Shown: positions 1-10,187 of the stretch, one piece after another
Position numbering within the stretch: the stretch's first letter is position 1
Layout of the letters: every line of letters starts with the position of its first letter
NCBI RefSeq assembly: GCF_010731795.1
Contig: NZ_AP022591.1
Coordinates: forward strand, 2,170,001 to 2,234,000
Length of the DNA: 64,000 nt
Reading direction: 5' to 3'
Source of the DNA: Mycolicibacterium celeriflavum
Lineage (GTDB): Bacteria; Actinomycetota; Actinomycetes; Mycobacteriales; Mycobacteriaceae
Notes under the pieces: generated by a model
Told to the model about the DNA's origin: nothing
Database searches by the model: none
What the model saw: only the letters and a program-made list of their open reading frames with translations
Made by a program: the position numbers and the translations under genes

Positions 1-150
<150 letters not shown>

Positions 151-171
151 TCACAAGCGATTTGTGCACCG

Positions 172-198
172 TTTGGAGCGGTGAGTGGCTGTTGGGAA
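172..198 (+). repeat. Left terminal inverted repeat of the IS1182-type element
   Basis: Starts TTTGGAGCG, then three variable bases, then AGTGGCTGTTG. It pairs with the complement of 1905-1931 with three mismatches in 27 positions. Confidence 0.85.
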
Positions 199-268
199 TT
201 GCCGGTAGAGGTGTCTGGTGATGGTGAATGGTCGGGTGACCAGTTGTCGACCGGCGGCGATCGGCGGG

Positions 269-1852
269 TTATCCGGTGGCGTGGTGGAGTCGGGTGAGGT
301 TGAGGGCTGCGGCGGCCAGGTGAAGTTCGGCGGTGACTGCTGTGAGTCCGCGTCGGGCGTAGCGGCGTAGTCCGATGCGGTCTTTGAGGTGTCCGATAAC
401 GGGTTCCACGGTCGCTGACCGGCGTTGGTATCGCTGTGCCTGATCGGGATCGCGCAGAATGTGACGCATCGCATCAGTCGGTGACAGATCCGGCGGTGGA
501 GGGCCCTGGCTGGGTTGGTTTTTAGCGTCCCGGTGGACGACTCGGCCGCTGCCGGGGGCGATGAGCCGCTCGGGTCCGGGGCTGGTGAGGTTGGCTTCGG
601 TGAAGTAGCCGTTGTCGGCCAACGCCAGCCCGATCGTCTTGCCCAACGCATCCATCTGAGCGGTTGCTGCGGCCAAAGCCGGTGTCCAACAATGCAGATC
701 GTTAGCGTCTTGGGATACGTGCACCCCGATCACGAGGTGATCATCAGAAGACACGATCTGACTGTTGTAGCCCTGAACCGACCCCCCGCCGGAGCCCTCG
801 ACCATCAACCGCGCCTCGGGGTCGGTCAGATTGACCACAGGTCCTCCCGTGGGGCCGCGACGGGCCTGGTCGCGATCCCGGATGCGTGCGACTGCACCGC
901 GCCGATCGACCACCCCGGCTGCCTGGTCCTGTTGGGCGCGTCGCAGCCCAGCTTGAGCTTTTCTGAGGTTCTTGCCGATATCGCGGCGCGCCCTGGCTTG
1001 TACGGTCCCGCGCACGTTGATCACCGACGCCAGCCGGTGCTGTTCGCGGGCAATCCTGGCCCGCCACAACCGGACCTGATCGGTACCTGCCGGCGGGGCA
1101 CCCACCACCGTTTCACCAGATTCGACTCGCTGCAGATACTGCTCCTGGCGGTCCTGATCGGCAGCGTCGGCCTCGGCGTCGCAAGCGTCCTGACGTCGGA
1201 TTTCTTCCATCGCTTTTTTGATCGCGGCTACGCGCCCGGCCGGGGTCTTCATCTCCGCCGGCGGCCCCGCGGCGGGCACACCGGCGGCGACCTCGGCGGC
1301 GTCTTCGGCGGCATCGACGGCGGCTGCGTCGCTGACTGCGGCTTCGGCGATCCGGCGGGACTGCTCACGCACCCACTGCCGAGACCGATTGGCTGATTTC
1401 GAGGCGTTGGCAGCGATCTTGGTGCCGTCGATGGCGATCGACTCGATGCGCACCATCTGCGCCTGGGCACACAACCGCAGCACCTGAGCGAACAGGTCGG
1501 TGAACGCGTCGTCGTGCTCGGCGCGGAACCGCGCGATCGTGGTGTGATCCGGGGCGTCTTGAGCGCACAGCACCCGGTAAGCGACATGATCAGCGCACAG
1601 CCGTTCAATCCGGCGCGAAGACCGCTGACCCGAGGCATAGGCATAGATCAACAACGCCACCAACATCTTCGGGTCATAACCGGCTCGCCCGACACCGCCG
1701 GTACGCCGACCAGCGTGAAACGCCGAGGTATCCAACTGCTCGACGGCATCGAGGATGAACCACACCAGATGATCAGCAGCCAGCCAATCCGCCATATTCG
1801 GCGGCAACAGAAACTGCTGATCACGCTCTACCGGACGATAAGAATGAGCCAC
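269..1852 (-). CDS. IS1182-family DDE transposase
   Basis: A 527-residue transposase that would cut and join the element ends. The N-terminal helical region (residues 1-130: PPNMADWLAADHLVWF, then the RFRAEHDDAF segment) is typical of IS1182/IS5-group enzymes. The catalytic triad can be read as D142 (AIDGTKIAANAS), D413 (LADNGYF) and E483 (VEPVIGHLKDR). A long charged insert with Ala-rich and coiled-coil character (about 160-330) separates the first and second Asp. The frame is open end to end, so the enzyme looks functional. The gene is co-directional with trpS, so run-through from its promoter could feed trpS. The start is ATG 1852; the stop lies about 70 bases inside the left repeat. Confidence 0.92.
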   Translation of the reverse strand: MAHSYRPVERDQQFLLPPNMADWLAADHLVWFILDAVEQLDTSAFHAGRRTGGVGRAGYDPKMLVALLIYAYASGQRSSRRIERLCADHVAYRVLCAQDAPDHTTIARFRAEHDDAFTDLFAQVLRLCAQAQMVRIESIAIDGTKIAANASKSANRSRQWVREQSRRIAEAAVSDAAAVDAAEDAAEVAAGVPAAGPPAEMKTPAGRVAAIKKAMEEIRRQDACDAEADAADQDRQEQYLQRVESGETVVGAPPAGTDQVRLWRARIAREQHRLASVINVRGTVQARARRDIGKNLRKAQAGLRRAQQDQAAGVVDRRGAVARIRDRDQARRGPTGGPVVNLTDPEARLMVEGSGGGSVQGYNSQIVSSDDHLVIGVHVSQDANDLHCWTPALAAATAQMDALGKTIGLALADNGYFTEANLTSPGPERLIAPGSGRVVHRDAKNQPSQGPPPPDLSPTDAMRHILRDPDQAQRYQRRSATVEPVIGHLKDRIGLRRYARRGLTAVTAELHLAAAALNLTRLHHATG

Positions 1853-1904
1853 CCACTCATCCTCGAACCGACCCCGTCACAAACCCGCCAACGACACAAT
1901 CCAT

Positions 1905-1931
1905 TTCGCAACAGCCACTGAGCGCTCCAAA
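1905..1931 (-). repeat. Right terminal inverted repeat of the IS1182-type element
   Basis: Reads CAACAGCCACT then CGCTCCAAA on the plus strand. It is the inverted partner of 172-198 and lies 12 bases from the stop codon of the adjacent NADH dehydrogenase gene. Confidence 0.85.
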
Positions 1932-1942
1932 ACGTACACAAG

Positions 1943-3301
1943 TCACCCGATGGCGCGCGGAGTCTCCTGATCCCGAACCTGCTCGAGCGCCCGCCGAGCG
2001 AACACCCACCGCTCGGTGATCGTCATCTGCCCGCGGCCCCTGCCCAGGAAGGTGACGAACCACGAGAAGATCGCGGCGATACGGTTGCGGCCGCCGACGA
2101 GGTAGTACAGATGCAGGCCGAGCCAGGCCAGCCAGGCGATGAACCCGCCGAACTCGAGCTTGCCGACCTTGCAGACCGCGGAAAACCGCGACACCGTAGC
2201 CATGCTGCCTTTGTCGAGGTACTTGAACGGCTTTCGGGCGCTCGGATCGGCACCCTTGAGTTCACTCTTGATCTGCTTCGTGGCGTACTTGGCGCCCTGG
2301 ATCGCGCCCGGTGCCTGTCCCGGCACGCCGGGCACGCTCATCAGGTCGCCGATCACGAAGACGTTGGGATGGCCCTTGACGGTGAGATCGGGTTCGACGA
2401 CCACCCGGCCAGCGCGATCCACCTCGGTGCCGTCGGACTGCTGGGCGATCAGCTTGCCGAGCGGGCTGGCCTGAACGCCGGCCGACCACACCTTGACGGC
2501 GCACTCGATCCGGTGCTCGGACCCGTCCTTCTCCTTGACGGTCAGACCCTTGTAGTCCACGTCGGTCACCATGGTGTTCAGCTTGACCTCGACGCCCAGC
2601 TTCTCCAGCCGACGCTGCGCCTTGAGCCCGAGCTTGGGGCCCATCGGCGGCATCACGGCGCCGCCGGCCTCGATCAGGATCACCCGGGCCTCGGTCGGGT
2701 TGATCGCGCGGAACGCCCCGGCCAGGGTCCGATCCGCCAGCTCGGCGATCTGCCCGACCACCTCGACACCGGTCGGCCCGCCACCGACGACGACAAAGGT
2801 CAGCCGGCGTTGCCGTTCGTCCGCCGACGTGGTCACCTCGGCCGCTTCGAACGCGCCGAGGATGCGGCCCCGTAGTTCGAGGGCGTCGTCGATGGTCTTC
2901 ATGCCGGGCGCGAAGGCCTCGAAATGGTCGTTGCCGAAATACGACTGCTGCGCGCCGGCGGCCACGATCAGGCTGTCGAAGGGGACCACCCGCTCCCAGT
3001 CGAGCAGCTTGGAGGTGACGGTCTTGTTCTCGAGGTCGATACCGACGACCTCACCGAGCAGTACCTCGGCATTCTTCTGCTTGCGCAAGATGATTCGCGT
3101 CGCGGGCGCGATCTCACCGACGGACAGGATGCCAGTCGCGACCTGGTACAGCAGCGGCTGGAACAGGTGGTGGGTCGTCTTGGCGATCAGCGTGACGTCG
3201 ACGTCGGCTCGTTTGAGGTGCTTGGCGGCGAACAGCCCGCCGAAGCCCGACCCGATGACGACCACGCGATGGCGGCGGGGCACTTCGTTGTCGACGGTCA
3301 T
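1943..3301 (-). CDS. ndh: Type II NADH dehydrogenase (NDH-2)
   Basis: Single-subunit, non-proton-pumping NADH:menaquinone oxidoreductase on the inner face of the membrane, 452 residues. The FAD-binding Rossmann motif VVVIGSGFGG lies at residues 13-22 and the NADH-binding motif FVVVGGGPTGVE at 169-180. The second FAD contact (NVFVIGDLMSVPG) is near 315-330. The C-terminal part carries the hydrophobic GGFIAWLAWLGLHLYYLVG stretch that anchors NDH-2 at the membrane. Length is normal for mycobacterial Ndh/NdhA. It is followed by an IS right end only 12 bases after the stop, so any native terminator is gone. The xthA gene lies 37 bases upstream on the same strand, so the two may be co-transcribed. 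Confidence 0.95.
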   Translation of the reverse strand: MTVDNEVPRRHRVVVIGSGFGGLFAAKHLKRADVDVTLIAKTTHHLFQPLLYQVATGILSVGEIAPATRIILRKQKNAEVLLGEVVGIDLENKTVTSKLLDWERVVPFDSLIVAAGAQQSYFGNDHFEAFAPGMKTIDDALELRGRILGAFEAAEVTTSADERQRRLTFVVVGGGPTGVEVVGQIAELADRTLAGAFRAINPTEARVILIEAGGAVMPPMGPKLGLKAQRRLEKLGVEVKLNTMVTDVDYKGLTVKEKDGSEHRIECAVKVWSAGVQASPLGKLIAQQSDGTEVDRAGRVVVEPDLTVKGHPNVFVIGDLMSVPGVPGQAPGAIQGAKYATKQIKSELKGADPSARKPFKYLDKGSMATVSRFSAVCKVGKLEFGGFIAWLAWLGLHLYYLVGGRNRIAAIFSWFVTFLGRGRGQMTITERWVFARRALEQVRDQETPRAIG

Positions 3302-3338
3302 GGTCTGCGCTCCTCCCGACGCACCGGATTCACCGACC

Positions 3339-4145
3339 CTATCGGTATTCGACCGTCACTGGCGCGTGGTCGGACCAGCGCAGCGCGTACGCCGCGGCGC
3401 GTTCGACCCTTGCCGCCACCGCACGCGCCGCCAACTCCGGCGTCGCCAACTGGTAGTCGATGCGCCAGCCCGCGTCGTTGTCGAAGGCCCGGCCACGCCA
3501 GGACCACCATGCGTACGGGCCCGGCCGACCGGGGTGCAACTCGCGGACCACATCCGCCCATCCCGTCCCGAGAAGCTCGCTGAGCCACTGCCGTTCGGCC
3601 GGCAGAAAGCCCGACTTCTTGACGTTGCCCTTCCAGTTCTTGATGTCGTTCTCGGTGTGGGCGATGTTCCAGTCGCCGCAGACGACGGCGTCGCGGCCCG
3701 CGCACGCCAGCTTCGCCATCCGCGCGGCGAGCACCGCCATGAACCGTTCCTTCTCCGACTGTCGCGGCGTGCCCGCCTCGCCGGTCTGGATGTACACGCT
3801 GGCGACCGTCAGTCCAGCGGTGTCGGCCTCCAGGTACCGTCCGTGCGAACCGAATTCGTCGGACTCGATGAGCCGCGTGGCCTCGATCCGGTGACGGGAC
3901 AGAACGGCAACGCCGCTGCGGCCCTTGACATGCGGTTCGGCGGACGCCAAATGCCAACCGTCGGACAGCGCCGGCGCCAACGCGGCGGCCAACTGTGCGT
4001 CGTCGGCCCGAGTCTCCTGTAGGCACACCACGTCGGCGGTGGTTTCGGTCAGCCAGGGCAGCAGTCCGAGGTTCTGCGCAGACCGCTGCTTGACGGCGGC
4101 CCGGATCCCGTTGACGTTGACGGTGCTGACGATCAGCGAACTCAC
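3339..4145 (-). CDS. xthA: Exodeoxyribonuclease III (AP endonuclease)
   Basis: A 268-residue Mg-dependent exonuclease/AP endonuclease of the EEP superfamily, acting in base excision repair. Visible active-site positions are N12 (NVNGIRA), E44 (CLQETRADD), D158 and N160 (CGDWNIAHTENDIKNW), D230 (WRIDYQLA) and D259-H260 (RWSDHAPV). All are the expected residues, so the enzyme looks active. The start is GTG 4145; no ATG gives a better N-terminus, because the SLIVSTVNVNG strand must be kept. It runs ahead of ndh on the same strand and diverges from the hydrolase gene starting at 4205. Confidence 0.95.
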   Translation of the reverse strand: MSSLIVSTVNVNGIRAAVKQRSAQNLGLLPWLTETTADVVCLQETRADDAQLAAALAPALSDGWHLASAEPHVKGRSGVAVLSRHRIEATRLIESDEFGSHGRYLEADTAGLTVASVYIQTGEAGTPRQSEKERFMAVLAARMAKLACAGRDAVVCGDWNIAHTENDIKNWKGNVKKSGFLPAERQWLSELLGTGWADVVRELHPGRPGPYAWWSWRGRAFDNDAGWRIDYQLATPELAARAVAARVERAAAYALRWSDHAPVTVEYR

Positions 4146-4204
4146 AGCGGCCGACCCTACCGACGTACTTGCGGTACCGCCGGTATCACCTTAATGTCGG
4201 GCTG

Positions 4205-5050
4205 ATGCCTAGAAAGTTGCCACGCGACCCACTCCACGTCGGCTCCGGCGAGCCAATGCTGTTGCTACACCCGTTCATGATGTCGCAGAACGTGTGGAAG
4301 AAAGTCGCCCCGCTGATTGCCGACACCGGCCGGTACGAGGTGTTCGCACCAACCATGCTCGGCCACAACGGCGGCGGCAAGGGCCCCTTCTTCCTCGACT
4401 CCGCCTCGCTGGCCGACGACGTCGAGCGCAGGCTCGACGCGCTCGGCTGGGACACCGCGCACATCGTCGGCAACTCGCTGGGCGGCTGGGTGGCTTTTGA
4501 ACTCGAGCGCCGCGGCCGCGCCCGCACGCTGACCGGCATCGCCCCCGCCGGCGGCTGGAAGCACTTCACGCCCGCGAAGTTCGAGATCGTCGGTAAGTTT
4601 CTCGCGGGCCTGCCGATCTGGCTGGTGGCGCTGGCGCTCAAAGAGCGGGTACTGAAGCTGCCGATCACCCGGCATCTGACGTACCCCGCGGTCAGCGCCA
4701 CGGTGGACGGCCTGTCCGACGAGGACGTGCGCGACATCATCGACGACGTCTCGCACTGCCCGGCGTACTACCAGCTTTTGGTGAAGGCGCTGTTGATGCC
4801 GGGCCTTCTGGAACTGGCCGAAGGCAAAGCGCCGACACACCTGGTGATCTGCGAGAAGGATCGGGTGCTGCCGCATCCGCGGTTCACCCGCCATTTCAGC
4901 ACGCACCTACCGTCGAGCACAGAGGTCACCCACCTCGACGGTGTCGGGCACATCCCGATGTTCGAGGCGCCACAACGGGTCGCCGACGTGATCCTCGAGT
5001 TCGTCGACCGGTACGCGACACCGCAACCCAGGGAAGCGCTCGGCGGCTAA
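4205..5050 (+). CDS. Alpha/beta-fold hydrolase (Rv3338-like)
   Basis: A 281-residue soluble hydrolase of unknown substrate. The catalytic triad is visible: nucleophile S91 in VGNSLGGW, acid D219 in ICEKDRVLP, and H249 in DGVGHIPMFE. The oxyanion loop is LLLHPFMMSQNVW (residues 19-31). A frame-open extension reaches back to 4169, but ATG 4205 (MPRKLPRDPL) gives a conventional N-terminus. It lies next to icd, as in other mycobacteria, and its stop overlaps the convergent icd stop by four bases. Substrate and pathway cannot be inferred from sequence. Confidence 0.85.
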   Translation: MPRKLPRDPLHVGSGEPMLLLHPFMMSQNVWKKVAPLIADTGRYEVFAPTMLGHNGGGKGPFFLDSASLADDVERRLDALGWDTAHIVGNSLGGWVAFELERRGRARTLTGIAPAGGWKHFTPAKFEIVGKFLAGLPIWLVALALKERVLKLPITRHLTYPAVSATVDGLSDEDVRDIIDDVSHCPAYYQLLVKALLMPGLLELAEGKAPTHLVICEKDRVLPHPRFTRHFSTHLPSSTEVTHLDGVGHIPMFEAPQRVADVILEFVDRYATPQPREALGG

Positions 5051-7302
5051 GCCTCCGTCACCGGCTGAACAGTCGCGCCTTCCAGCACCGAGTTCAGCGT
5101 CTTGCTCGGCCGCATCACCGCCGTGGTCTTCTCGCGGTCCGGGTAGTAGTAACCGCCGATGTCGACCGAATCACCTTGCACCTCGGCGAGTTCGGTGATG
5201 ATGGCGTCCTCGTTCTCGCCAAGCGTCTTGGCGAGCCCGGCGAAGTGATCGGCCAGTTCCTTGTCGTCGGTCTGCTCGGCGAGTTCCTGCGCCCAGTACA
5301 TGGCGAGGTAGAACTGGCTGCCCCGGTTGTCCAGCTCGCCGGTCTTGCGTGACGGGCTCTTGTTGTTGTCCAACAGCTTTCCGATCGCCGAGTCGAGCGT
5401 CTTGCCCAGCAACACGGCGCGCTTGTTGTCGGTCTTGCGGCCGATGTCCTCGAAACACGCGCCGAGCGCGAGGAATTCACCGAGCGAGTCCCAGCGCAGG
5501 TGGTTCTCCTCGACCAGCTGGTGGACGTGCTTGGGGGCCGAACCGCCCGCGCCGGTCTCGTACATGCCGCCACCGGCCATCAGCGGCACGATCGAGAGCA
5601 TCTTGGCGCTGGTGCCCAACTCGAGGATGGGGAACAGGTCGGTCAGATAGTCGCGCAGGATGTTGCCGGTCACGGCGATCGTGTCCTGGCCGCGGATCAA
5701 CCGCTCCAGCGTGTACCGCATCGCCCACACCTGCGGCATGATCTGGATCTTCAGGCCCTCGGTGTCGTGCTCGTTCAGGTACTCCTTGACCTTCTTGCGC
5801 AATTCGACCTCGTGCGGACGCTCGGTGTCGAGCCAGAACAAGGCGGTCATGTCCGAGGCCCGGGCCCGCGTGACGGCCAGCTTGACCCAGTCCCGGATCG
5901 CGGCGTCCTTGACGACGGGCATCCGCCAGATGTCGCCGGTCTCGACCTTCTGCGTCAGTAGTACCTCGCCGGTGTCGATGTCGACGATGTTGGCGACCCC
6001 GTCCTCGGGAATCTCGAAGGTCTTGTCGTGGCTGCCGTACTCCTCGGCCTTCTGCGCCATCAACCCGACGTTCGGAACCGTGCCCATGGTCGTGGGATCG
6101 AACTGCCCATGGGTCTTACAGAAGTTCACCATCTCCTGATAGATGCGGCTGAAGGTGGATTCCGGATTGACCGCCTTGGTGTCCTTGGTGCGCCCGTCCG
6201 CGCCGTACATCTTTCCGCCGAGCCGGATCATGGCCGGCATCGACGCGTCGACGATCACGTCGCTGGGCGAGTGGAAGTTGGTGATGCCGCGGGCCGAGTC
6301 GACCATGGCCAGTTCCGGCCGGTGCTCGTGCACGGCATGGATGTCCTGGACGATCTCTTCGCGTTGCGATGCCGGCAGCGACTGGATCTTGTCGTACAGA
6401 TCCGACATTCCGTTGTTGACGTTGACCCCGAGTTCGTCGAGCACCTTCTGGTGCTTGGCGAACGCCTCCTTGTAGAAGACCTTGACCGCGTGCCCGAACA
6501 CGATCGGGTGCGACACCTTCATCATGGTGGCCTTGACGTGCAGCGAGAACATCACGCCGGTCTTGTAGGCGTCCTCGATCTGTTCCTCGAAGAACTCGCA
6601 CAACGCCTTTTTGCTCATGAACATGCTGTCGATGATGTCGCCGTCGTCGAGCGCCACTTCCGGCTTGAGGACCAGCGTCTCGCCGCTTTTGGTCTCGAGC
6701 ACCATCTTGACCTTGCGGTCCTTGTCGAGCGTCATCGACTTCTCGCCGTGGTAGAAGTCGCCGCGCTTCATGGTGGCCACGTGAGTGCGCGACGCCTGCG
6801 ACCACTCCCCCATGCTGTGCGGATGCTTGCGCGCGTACTCCTTGACGGCCTTCGGCGCGCGACGGTCCGAATTACCTTGCCGCAGAACCGGGTTCACCGC
6901 GCTGCCGAGGATCTTGGCGTAGCGATCCTTGATCTTCTTCTCCTCGTCGGTCTTCGGCTCACCGGGGTAGTCCGGCAGGTCGTAGCCCTTGCCCTTCAAC
7001 TCCTTGATCGCGGCCAGCAGCTGAGGCACCGAAGCGCTGATGTTCGGCAGCTTTATGATGTTGGTGTCCGGTTGCGCAGTCAGCTCCCCCAACCGGGCAA
7101 GGTTGTCGGGGACGCGCTGCTCTTCGGTCAGCCGGTCGGAGAACTCGGCGAGGATGCGCGCCGCCACCGAGATGTCGCTTGTCTCGACGTTGATGCCGGC
7201 CGGTTCGGTGAACGTGCGAACGATCGGCAGGAACGCGTAGGTCGCCAGCAGCGGCGCCTCGTCGGTCAGCGTGTAGATGATGGTCGGCTGCTCGGCAGTC
7301 AT
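5047..7302 (-). CDS. icd: Monomeric NADP-dependent isocitrate dehydrogenase
   Basis: A 751-residue monomeric-type (IDH IIb) isocitrate dehydrogenase that oxidatively decarboxylates isocitrate to 2-oxoglutarate and makes NADPH in the TCA cycle. Family landmarks include [22 protein letters not shown] (residues about 140-165), [30 protein letters not shown] and the C-terminal [17 protein letters not shown] and [14 protein letters not shown] segments. Length matches Rv0066c-type enzymes. This type is unrelated in layout to the homodimeric Icd1 that sits at this place in M. tuberculosis. It diverges from the methionine operon; the roughly 245 bases between its start and the riboswitch must hold both promoters. 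Confidence 0.95.
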   Translation of the reverse strand: MTAEQPTIIYTLTDEAPLLATYAFLPIVRTFTEPAGINVETSDISVAARILAEFSDRLTEEQRVPDNLARLGELTAQPDTNIIKLPNISASVPQLLAAIKELKGKGYDLPDYPGEPKTDEEKKIKDRYAKILGSAVNPVLRQGNSDRRAPKAVKEYARKHPHSMGEWSQASRTHVATMKRGDFYHGEKSMTLDKDRKVKMVLETKSGETLVLKPEVALDDGDIIDSMFMSKKALCEFFEEQIEDAYKTGVMFSLHVKATMMKVSHPIVFGHAVKVFYKEAFAKHQKVLDELGVNVNNGMSDLYDKIQSLPASQREEIVQDIHAVHEHRPELAMVDSARGITNFHSPSDVIVDASMPAMIRLGGKMYGADGRTKDTKAVNPESTFSRIYQEMVNFCKTHGQFDPTTMGTVPNVGLMAQKAEEYGSHDKTFEIPEDGVANIVDIDTGEVLLTQKVETGDIWRMPVVKDAAIRDWVKLAVTRARASDMTALFWLDTERPHEVELRKKVKEYLNEHDTEGLKIQIMPQVWAMRYTLERLIRGQDTIAVTGNILRDYLTDLFPILELGTSAKMLSIVPLMAGGGMYETGAGGSAPKHVHQLVEENHLRWDSLGEFLALGACFEDIGRKTDNKRAVLLGKTLDSAIGKLLDNNKSPSRKTGELDNRGSQFYLAMYWAQELAEQTDDKELADHFAGLAKTLGENEDAIITELAEVQGDSVDIGGYYYPDREKTTAVMRPSKTLNSVLEGATVQPVTEA

Positions 7303-7547
7303 TCGGTGTTCTCCCGGCGTCGGTTGCGGTCGGTTCGAGGATTGTCGGTGTCGCGTCGACTACCAGTATTGCCTCGGACATGACGCTACGTGTGAGCCAG
7401 GGGGTGCCCGCCCAACGGCCGAGAATTAGCTACCAACCAGTAGCTTTGCCGCCGACCCTGGTGTACGTCTCGCGAGCACAGGGCGGTGGAGGCGTCGAGC
7501 GTCCGCCCGCTGGCACGCCCCACGAGAAATGCGATACGCTTCTGTCC

Positions 7548-7663
7548 GGTCATGAGTGCCAGCGACAAGCCCCGGCTTGCTGGTCGGCAACCCTCCAACC
7601 GCGGTGGGGTGCCCCGGGTGATGACCAGGTTGAGTAACCGCTAAAGCGGCTGCCGGCAAGCGC
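7548..7663 (+). ncRNA. SAM-IV-type riboswitch
   Basis: A structured leader upstream of metC that should bind S-adenosylmethionine and lower expression when SAM is abundant. The basal stem is GGTCAT (7548-7553) with ATGACC (7621-7626). Inside are the CCAGC...GCTGG arm and the conserved AAGCCCCGGCTTGCTGGTC and GGCAACCCTCCAACC stretches. After the basal stem comes the CCGCTAAAGCGG hairpin (7638-7649), characteristic of the extra 3' element and pseudoknot of SAM-IV. Position before a methionine gene in a mycobacterium agrees with the known distribution of this class. Boundaries are approximate. Confidence 0.88.
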
Positions 7664-7683
7664 GGGTCCGTCATGACGGGCCC
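7664..7683 (+). promoter_or_regulatory. Strong hairpin just ahead of the metC ribosome binding site (expression platform)
   Basis: GGGTCCGTC (7664-7672) pairs with GACGGGCCC (7675-7683) over nine positions with one G-U wobble. No U run follows, and the metC Shine-Dalgarno GGAGG (7697-7701) begins 13 bases later. It could be a U-less terminator or a structure controlling access to the ribosome binding site. Confidence 0.6.
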
Positions 7684-7710
7684 CCAGACACAGATGGAGG
7701 TCCGTTCCGC

Positions 7711-9057
7711 ATGAGCGCGCCAGAAGACCCGACCGCAAAATGGTCGTTCGAGACCAAACAGGTCCATGCCGGCCAAGTCCCCGACGCGGCCACCAACGCG
7801 CGGGCGCTGCCGATCTACCAGACGACCTCGTACACGTTCAACAGCACCGAGCACGCCGCCGCGCTGTTCGGGCTCGCCGAGCCGGGCAACATCTACACCC
7901 GGATCATGAACCCCACGACCGACGTCGTCGAGCAGCGCATCGCCGCGCTCGAAGGCGGCGTCGCGGCGCTGTTCCTGGCGTCCGGCCAGGCCGCGTCGAC
8001 GTTTGCGATCCTCAACCTCGCCGACAGCGGCGACCACATCGTGTCCAGCCCCCGCCTCTACGGCGGCACCTACAACCTGTTCCACTACACGCTGCCCAAG
8101 ATCGGCATCGAGGTCAGCTTCGTGGAGGACGCCGACGATCTCGACTCCTGGCGCGCCGCGGTGCGGCCGAACACCAAGGCGTTCTTCGCCGAGACCATCT
8201 CCAACCCGCAGATCGACGTGCTCGACATCCCCAGCGTCGCCGCGGTCGCCCATGACGCGGGCGTGCCGTTGATCGTCGACAACACCATCGCCACGCCGTA
8301 CCTGATCCAACCGCTGAGCCACGGCGCCGACATCGTCGTGCACTCGGCCACCAAGTACCTCGGCGGGCACGGCGCGGCGATCGCCGGGGTCATCGTCGAC
8401 GGCGGCACCTTCGACTGGACCAACGGCAAGTTCAGTGGCTTCACCGAACCGGATCCCAGCTACCACGGTGTGGTGTTCGCCGAACTGGGTGCGCCCGCCT
8501 ACGCGCTCAAGGCGCGCGTACAACTGCTGCGCGACCTGGGTTCGGCGGCGTCGCCGTTCAACGCGTTCCTGGTTGCGCAGGGCCTGGAAACGCTGAGCCT
8601 GCGTGTCGAACGGCACGTGGCCAACGCGCAGAAGGTGGCCGAGTATCTGCAGGGGCACTCCGATGTCATCTCGGTCAACTACGCCGGGCTGCCCTCTTCC
8701 CCGTGGTACGACCTCGGAAAGAAGCTGGCGCCCAAGGGCGCCGGTGCGGTGCTGGCCTTCGAGCTGGCCGGCGGCGTCGACGCGGGCAAGGCCTTCGTCA
8801 ACGCGCTGACGTTGCACAGCCACGTCGCCAACATCGGCGATGTGCGGTCGCTGGTGATCCATCCGGCCTCGACCACGCACGCGCAGCTGTCACCGGAGGA
8901 GCAGTTGGCCACCGGCGTCACACCGGGTCTGGTGCGACTGGCGGTCGGCATCGAGGGCATCGACGACATCCTGGCCGACCTGGAGCAGGGCTTCGCCGCC
9001 GCCAAGCCGCTGCGCGCCGCCAAATCGACCGATCCGATCACCGCGGTGGCATTCTGA
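7711..9057 (+). CDS. metC: O-acetylhomoserine sulfhydrylase (PLP enzyme)
   Basis: A 448-residue Cys/Met-metabolism PLP enzyme that makes homocysteine from O-acetylhomoserine and sulfide (called metC in mycobacteria, metY elsewhere). The PLP lysine is K215 in [12 protein letters not shown]190 (PLIVDNT) contacts the pyridine nitrogen, and the SGQAAS segment (91-96) binds phosphate. The length and the [10 protein letters not shown]-terminus are those of the OAH sulfhydrylase branch rather than the shorter cystathionine lyases. The start ATG 7711 follows a good GGAGG. It is controlled by the SAM-IV leader. The next gene, metX, supplies its substrate and starts at the last base of this stop codon. 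Confidence 0.95.
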   Translation: MSAPEDPTAKWSFETKQVHAGQVPDAATNARALPIYQTTSYTFNSTEHAAALFGLAEPGNIYTRIMNPTTDVVEQRIAALEGGVAALFLASGQAASTFAILNLADSGDHIVSSPRLYGGTYNLFHYTLPKIGIEVSFVEDADDLDSWRAAVRPNTKAFFAETISNPQIDVLDIPSVAAVAHDAGVPLIVDNTIATPYLIQPLSHGADIVVHSATKYLGGHGAAIAGVIVDGGTFDWTNGKFSGFTEPDPSYHGVVFAELGAPAYALKARVQLLRDLGSAASPFNAFLVAQGLETLSLRVERHVANAQKVAEYLQGHSDVISVNYAGLPSSPWYDLGKKLAPKGAGAVLAFELAGGVDAGKAFVNALTLHSHVANIGDVRSLVIHPASTTHAQLSPEEQLATGVTPGLVRLAVGIEGIDDILADLEQGFAAAKPLRAAKSTDPITAVAF

Positions 9058-10187
9058 TGACAATCTTTGAGGTGACCACTTTGAGTTTGCCCGCCGAAGG
9101 CGAGGTCGGCGTCATCGACATCGGCCCGCTGACACTGGAGAACGGTGCGGTCATCGACAACGTGTCGATTGCCGTTCAGCGCTGGGGCGAACTGTCGCCG
9201 CAGCGCGACAACGTGGTCGTCGTGCTGCACGCGCTGACCGGTGACTCGCACATCACCGGCCCGGCGGGCCCGGACCATCCGACCGTGGGCTGGTGGGACG
9301 GCGTCGCGGGCCCGGGCGGGCCGATCGACACCGGCCGCTGGTGCGCGGTGGCGACCAACGTGCTCGGCGGCTGCCGCGGCTCCACCGGCCCGAGCTCACC
9401 GCACCCCGACGGTAAGGCGTGGGGCTCGCGCTTCCCGCTGGTCTCCATCCGGGACCAGGTGGAGGCCGACATCGCCGCGCTCGACGCGCTCGGCATCACC
9501 GAGGTCGCCGCGGTCGTCGGCGGCTCGATGGGCGGTGCCAGGGCGTTGGAGTGGATGGTCGGCCACCCGGACAAGGTGCGCTCGGGACTGGTGCTCGCCG
9601 TCGGCGCGCGCGCCACCGCGGATCAGATCGGCACCCAGAGCTCGCAGATCGCGGCGATCAAGGCCGACCCGAACTGGCAGGAAGGGGACTATTACGGCAC
9701 CGGGCGCTTCCCCGATCTCGGCATGGAGATCGCCCGCCGGTTCGCCCACCTGACCTATCGCGGCGAGGTCGAGCTCGACACCCGCTTCGCCAACGATCCG
9801 CAGGACGGCGAGGACCCGGGGGCCGGGGGCCGCTACGCGGTGCAGAGCTACTTGGAACACCAGGGCCGCAAGTTGGTGTCGCGGTTCGACGCGGGCACTT
9901 ACGTCACCCTCACCGAGTCGCTTTCCAGCCATGACGTCGGTCGCGGCCGCGGTGGCATCGAGGCCGCGCTACGCGGGTGCCAGGTGCCGGCGGTGGTCGG
10001 CGGCATCACGTCCGACCGGCTCTACCCGCTGCGGCTGCAGCAGGAGCTGGCCGAGTTGTTGCCGGGCTGCGCCGCGCTGGACATCGTCGAGTCGGTCTAC
10101 GGACACGACGGCTTCCTGGTGGAGACCGACGCCGTGTACAAGCTGATCCGCAAGACGCTGGAGCTGGCCTCAAATGACAGCGAATGA
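9057..10187 (+). CDS. metX: Homoserine O-acetyltransferase
   Basis: A 376-residue alpha/beta hydrolase-fold acetyltransferase that makes O-acetylhomoserine from homoserine and acetyl-CoA, feeding the upstream sulfhydrylase. The nucleophile is S157 in [13 protein letters not shown], the acid is in ITSDRLYPL, and the histidine is in YGHDGFLVE. The family hallmarks [18 protein letters not shown] and [12 protein letters not shown] are present. The ATG at 9057 shares its A with the metC TGA (TGATG), showing translational coupling. A longer open frame to 8703 only crosses metC and is not used. M. tuberculosis calls this gene metA. Confidence 0.95.
   Translation: MTIFEVTTLSLPAEGEVGVIDIGPLTLENGAVIDNVSIAVQRWGELSPQRDNVVVVLHALTGDSHITGPAGPDHPTVGWWDGVAGPGGPIDTGRWCAVATNVLGGCRGSTGPSSPHPDGKAWGSRFPLVSIRDQVEADIAALDALGITEVAAVVGGSMGGARALEWMVGHPDKVRSGLVLAVGARATADQIGTQSSQIAAIKADPNWQEGDYYGTGRFPDLGMEIARRFAHLTYRGEVELDTRFANDPQDGEDPGAGGRYAVQSYLEHQGRKLVSRFDAGTYVTLTESLSSHDVGRGRGGIEAALRGCQVPAVVGGITSDRLYPLRLQQELAELLPGCAALDIVESVYGHDGFLVETDAVYKLIRKTLELASNDSE

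Larger units (their letters stand above)
172..1931 (-). mobile_element. IS1182-family insertion sequence, apparently intact
   Basis: About 1.76 kb bounded by 27-base terminal inverted repeats (172-198 and 1905-1931) that match at 24 of 27 positions. It encloses one full-length DDE transposase gene reading leftward. Weaker inverted similarity continues about 10 bases outside each end (TTGTG at 162-166, CACAA at 1936-1940), so the true ends could lie slightly further out. I could not find a convincing target-site duplication. The element sits between the trpS start (36 bases away) and the ndh stop codon (12 bases away). It therefore replaces or separates the intergenic DNA of two housekeeping genes without breaking either reading frame. 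Confidence 0.85.

Noticed and set aside
152..1941. CACAAG at 152-157 and 1936-1941 as a target-site duplication of the insertion sequence
   Set aside because: The two copies lie at unequal distances from the inverted repeat ends (14 and 4 bases), so they cannot be a simple duplication.
7426..8880. A 484-codon minus-strand frame across the riboswitch and metC
   Set aside because: It is antisense to metC, covers the structured leader and contains no recognisable domain.
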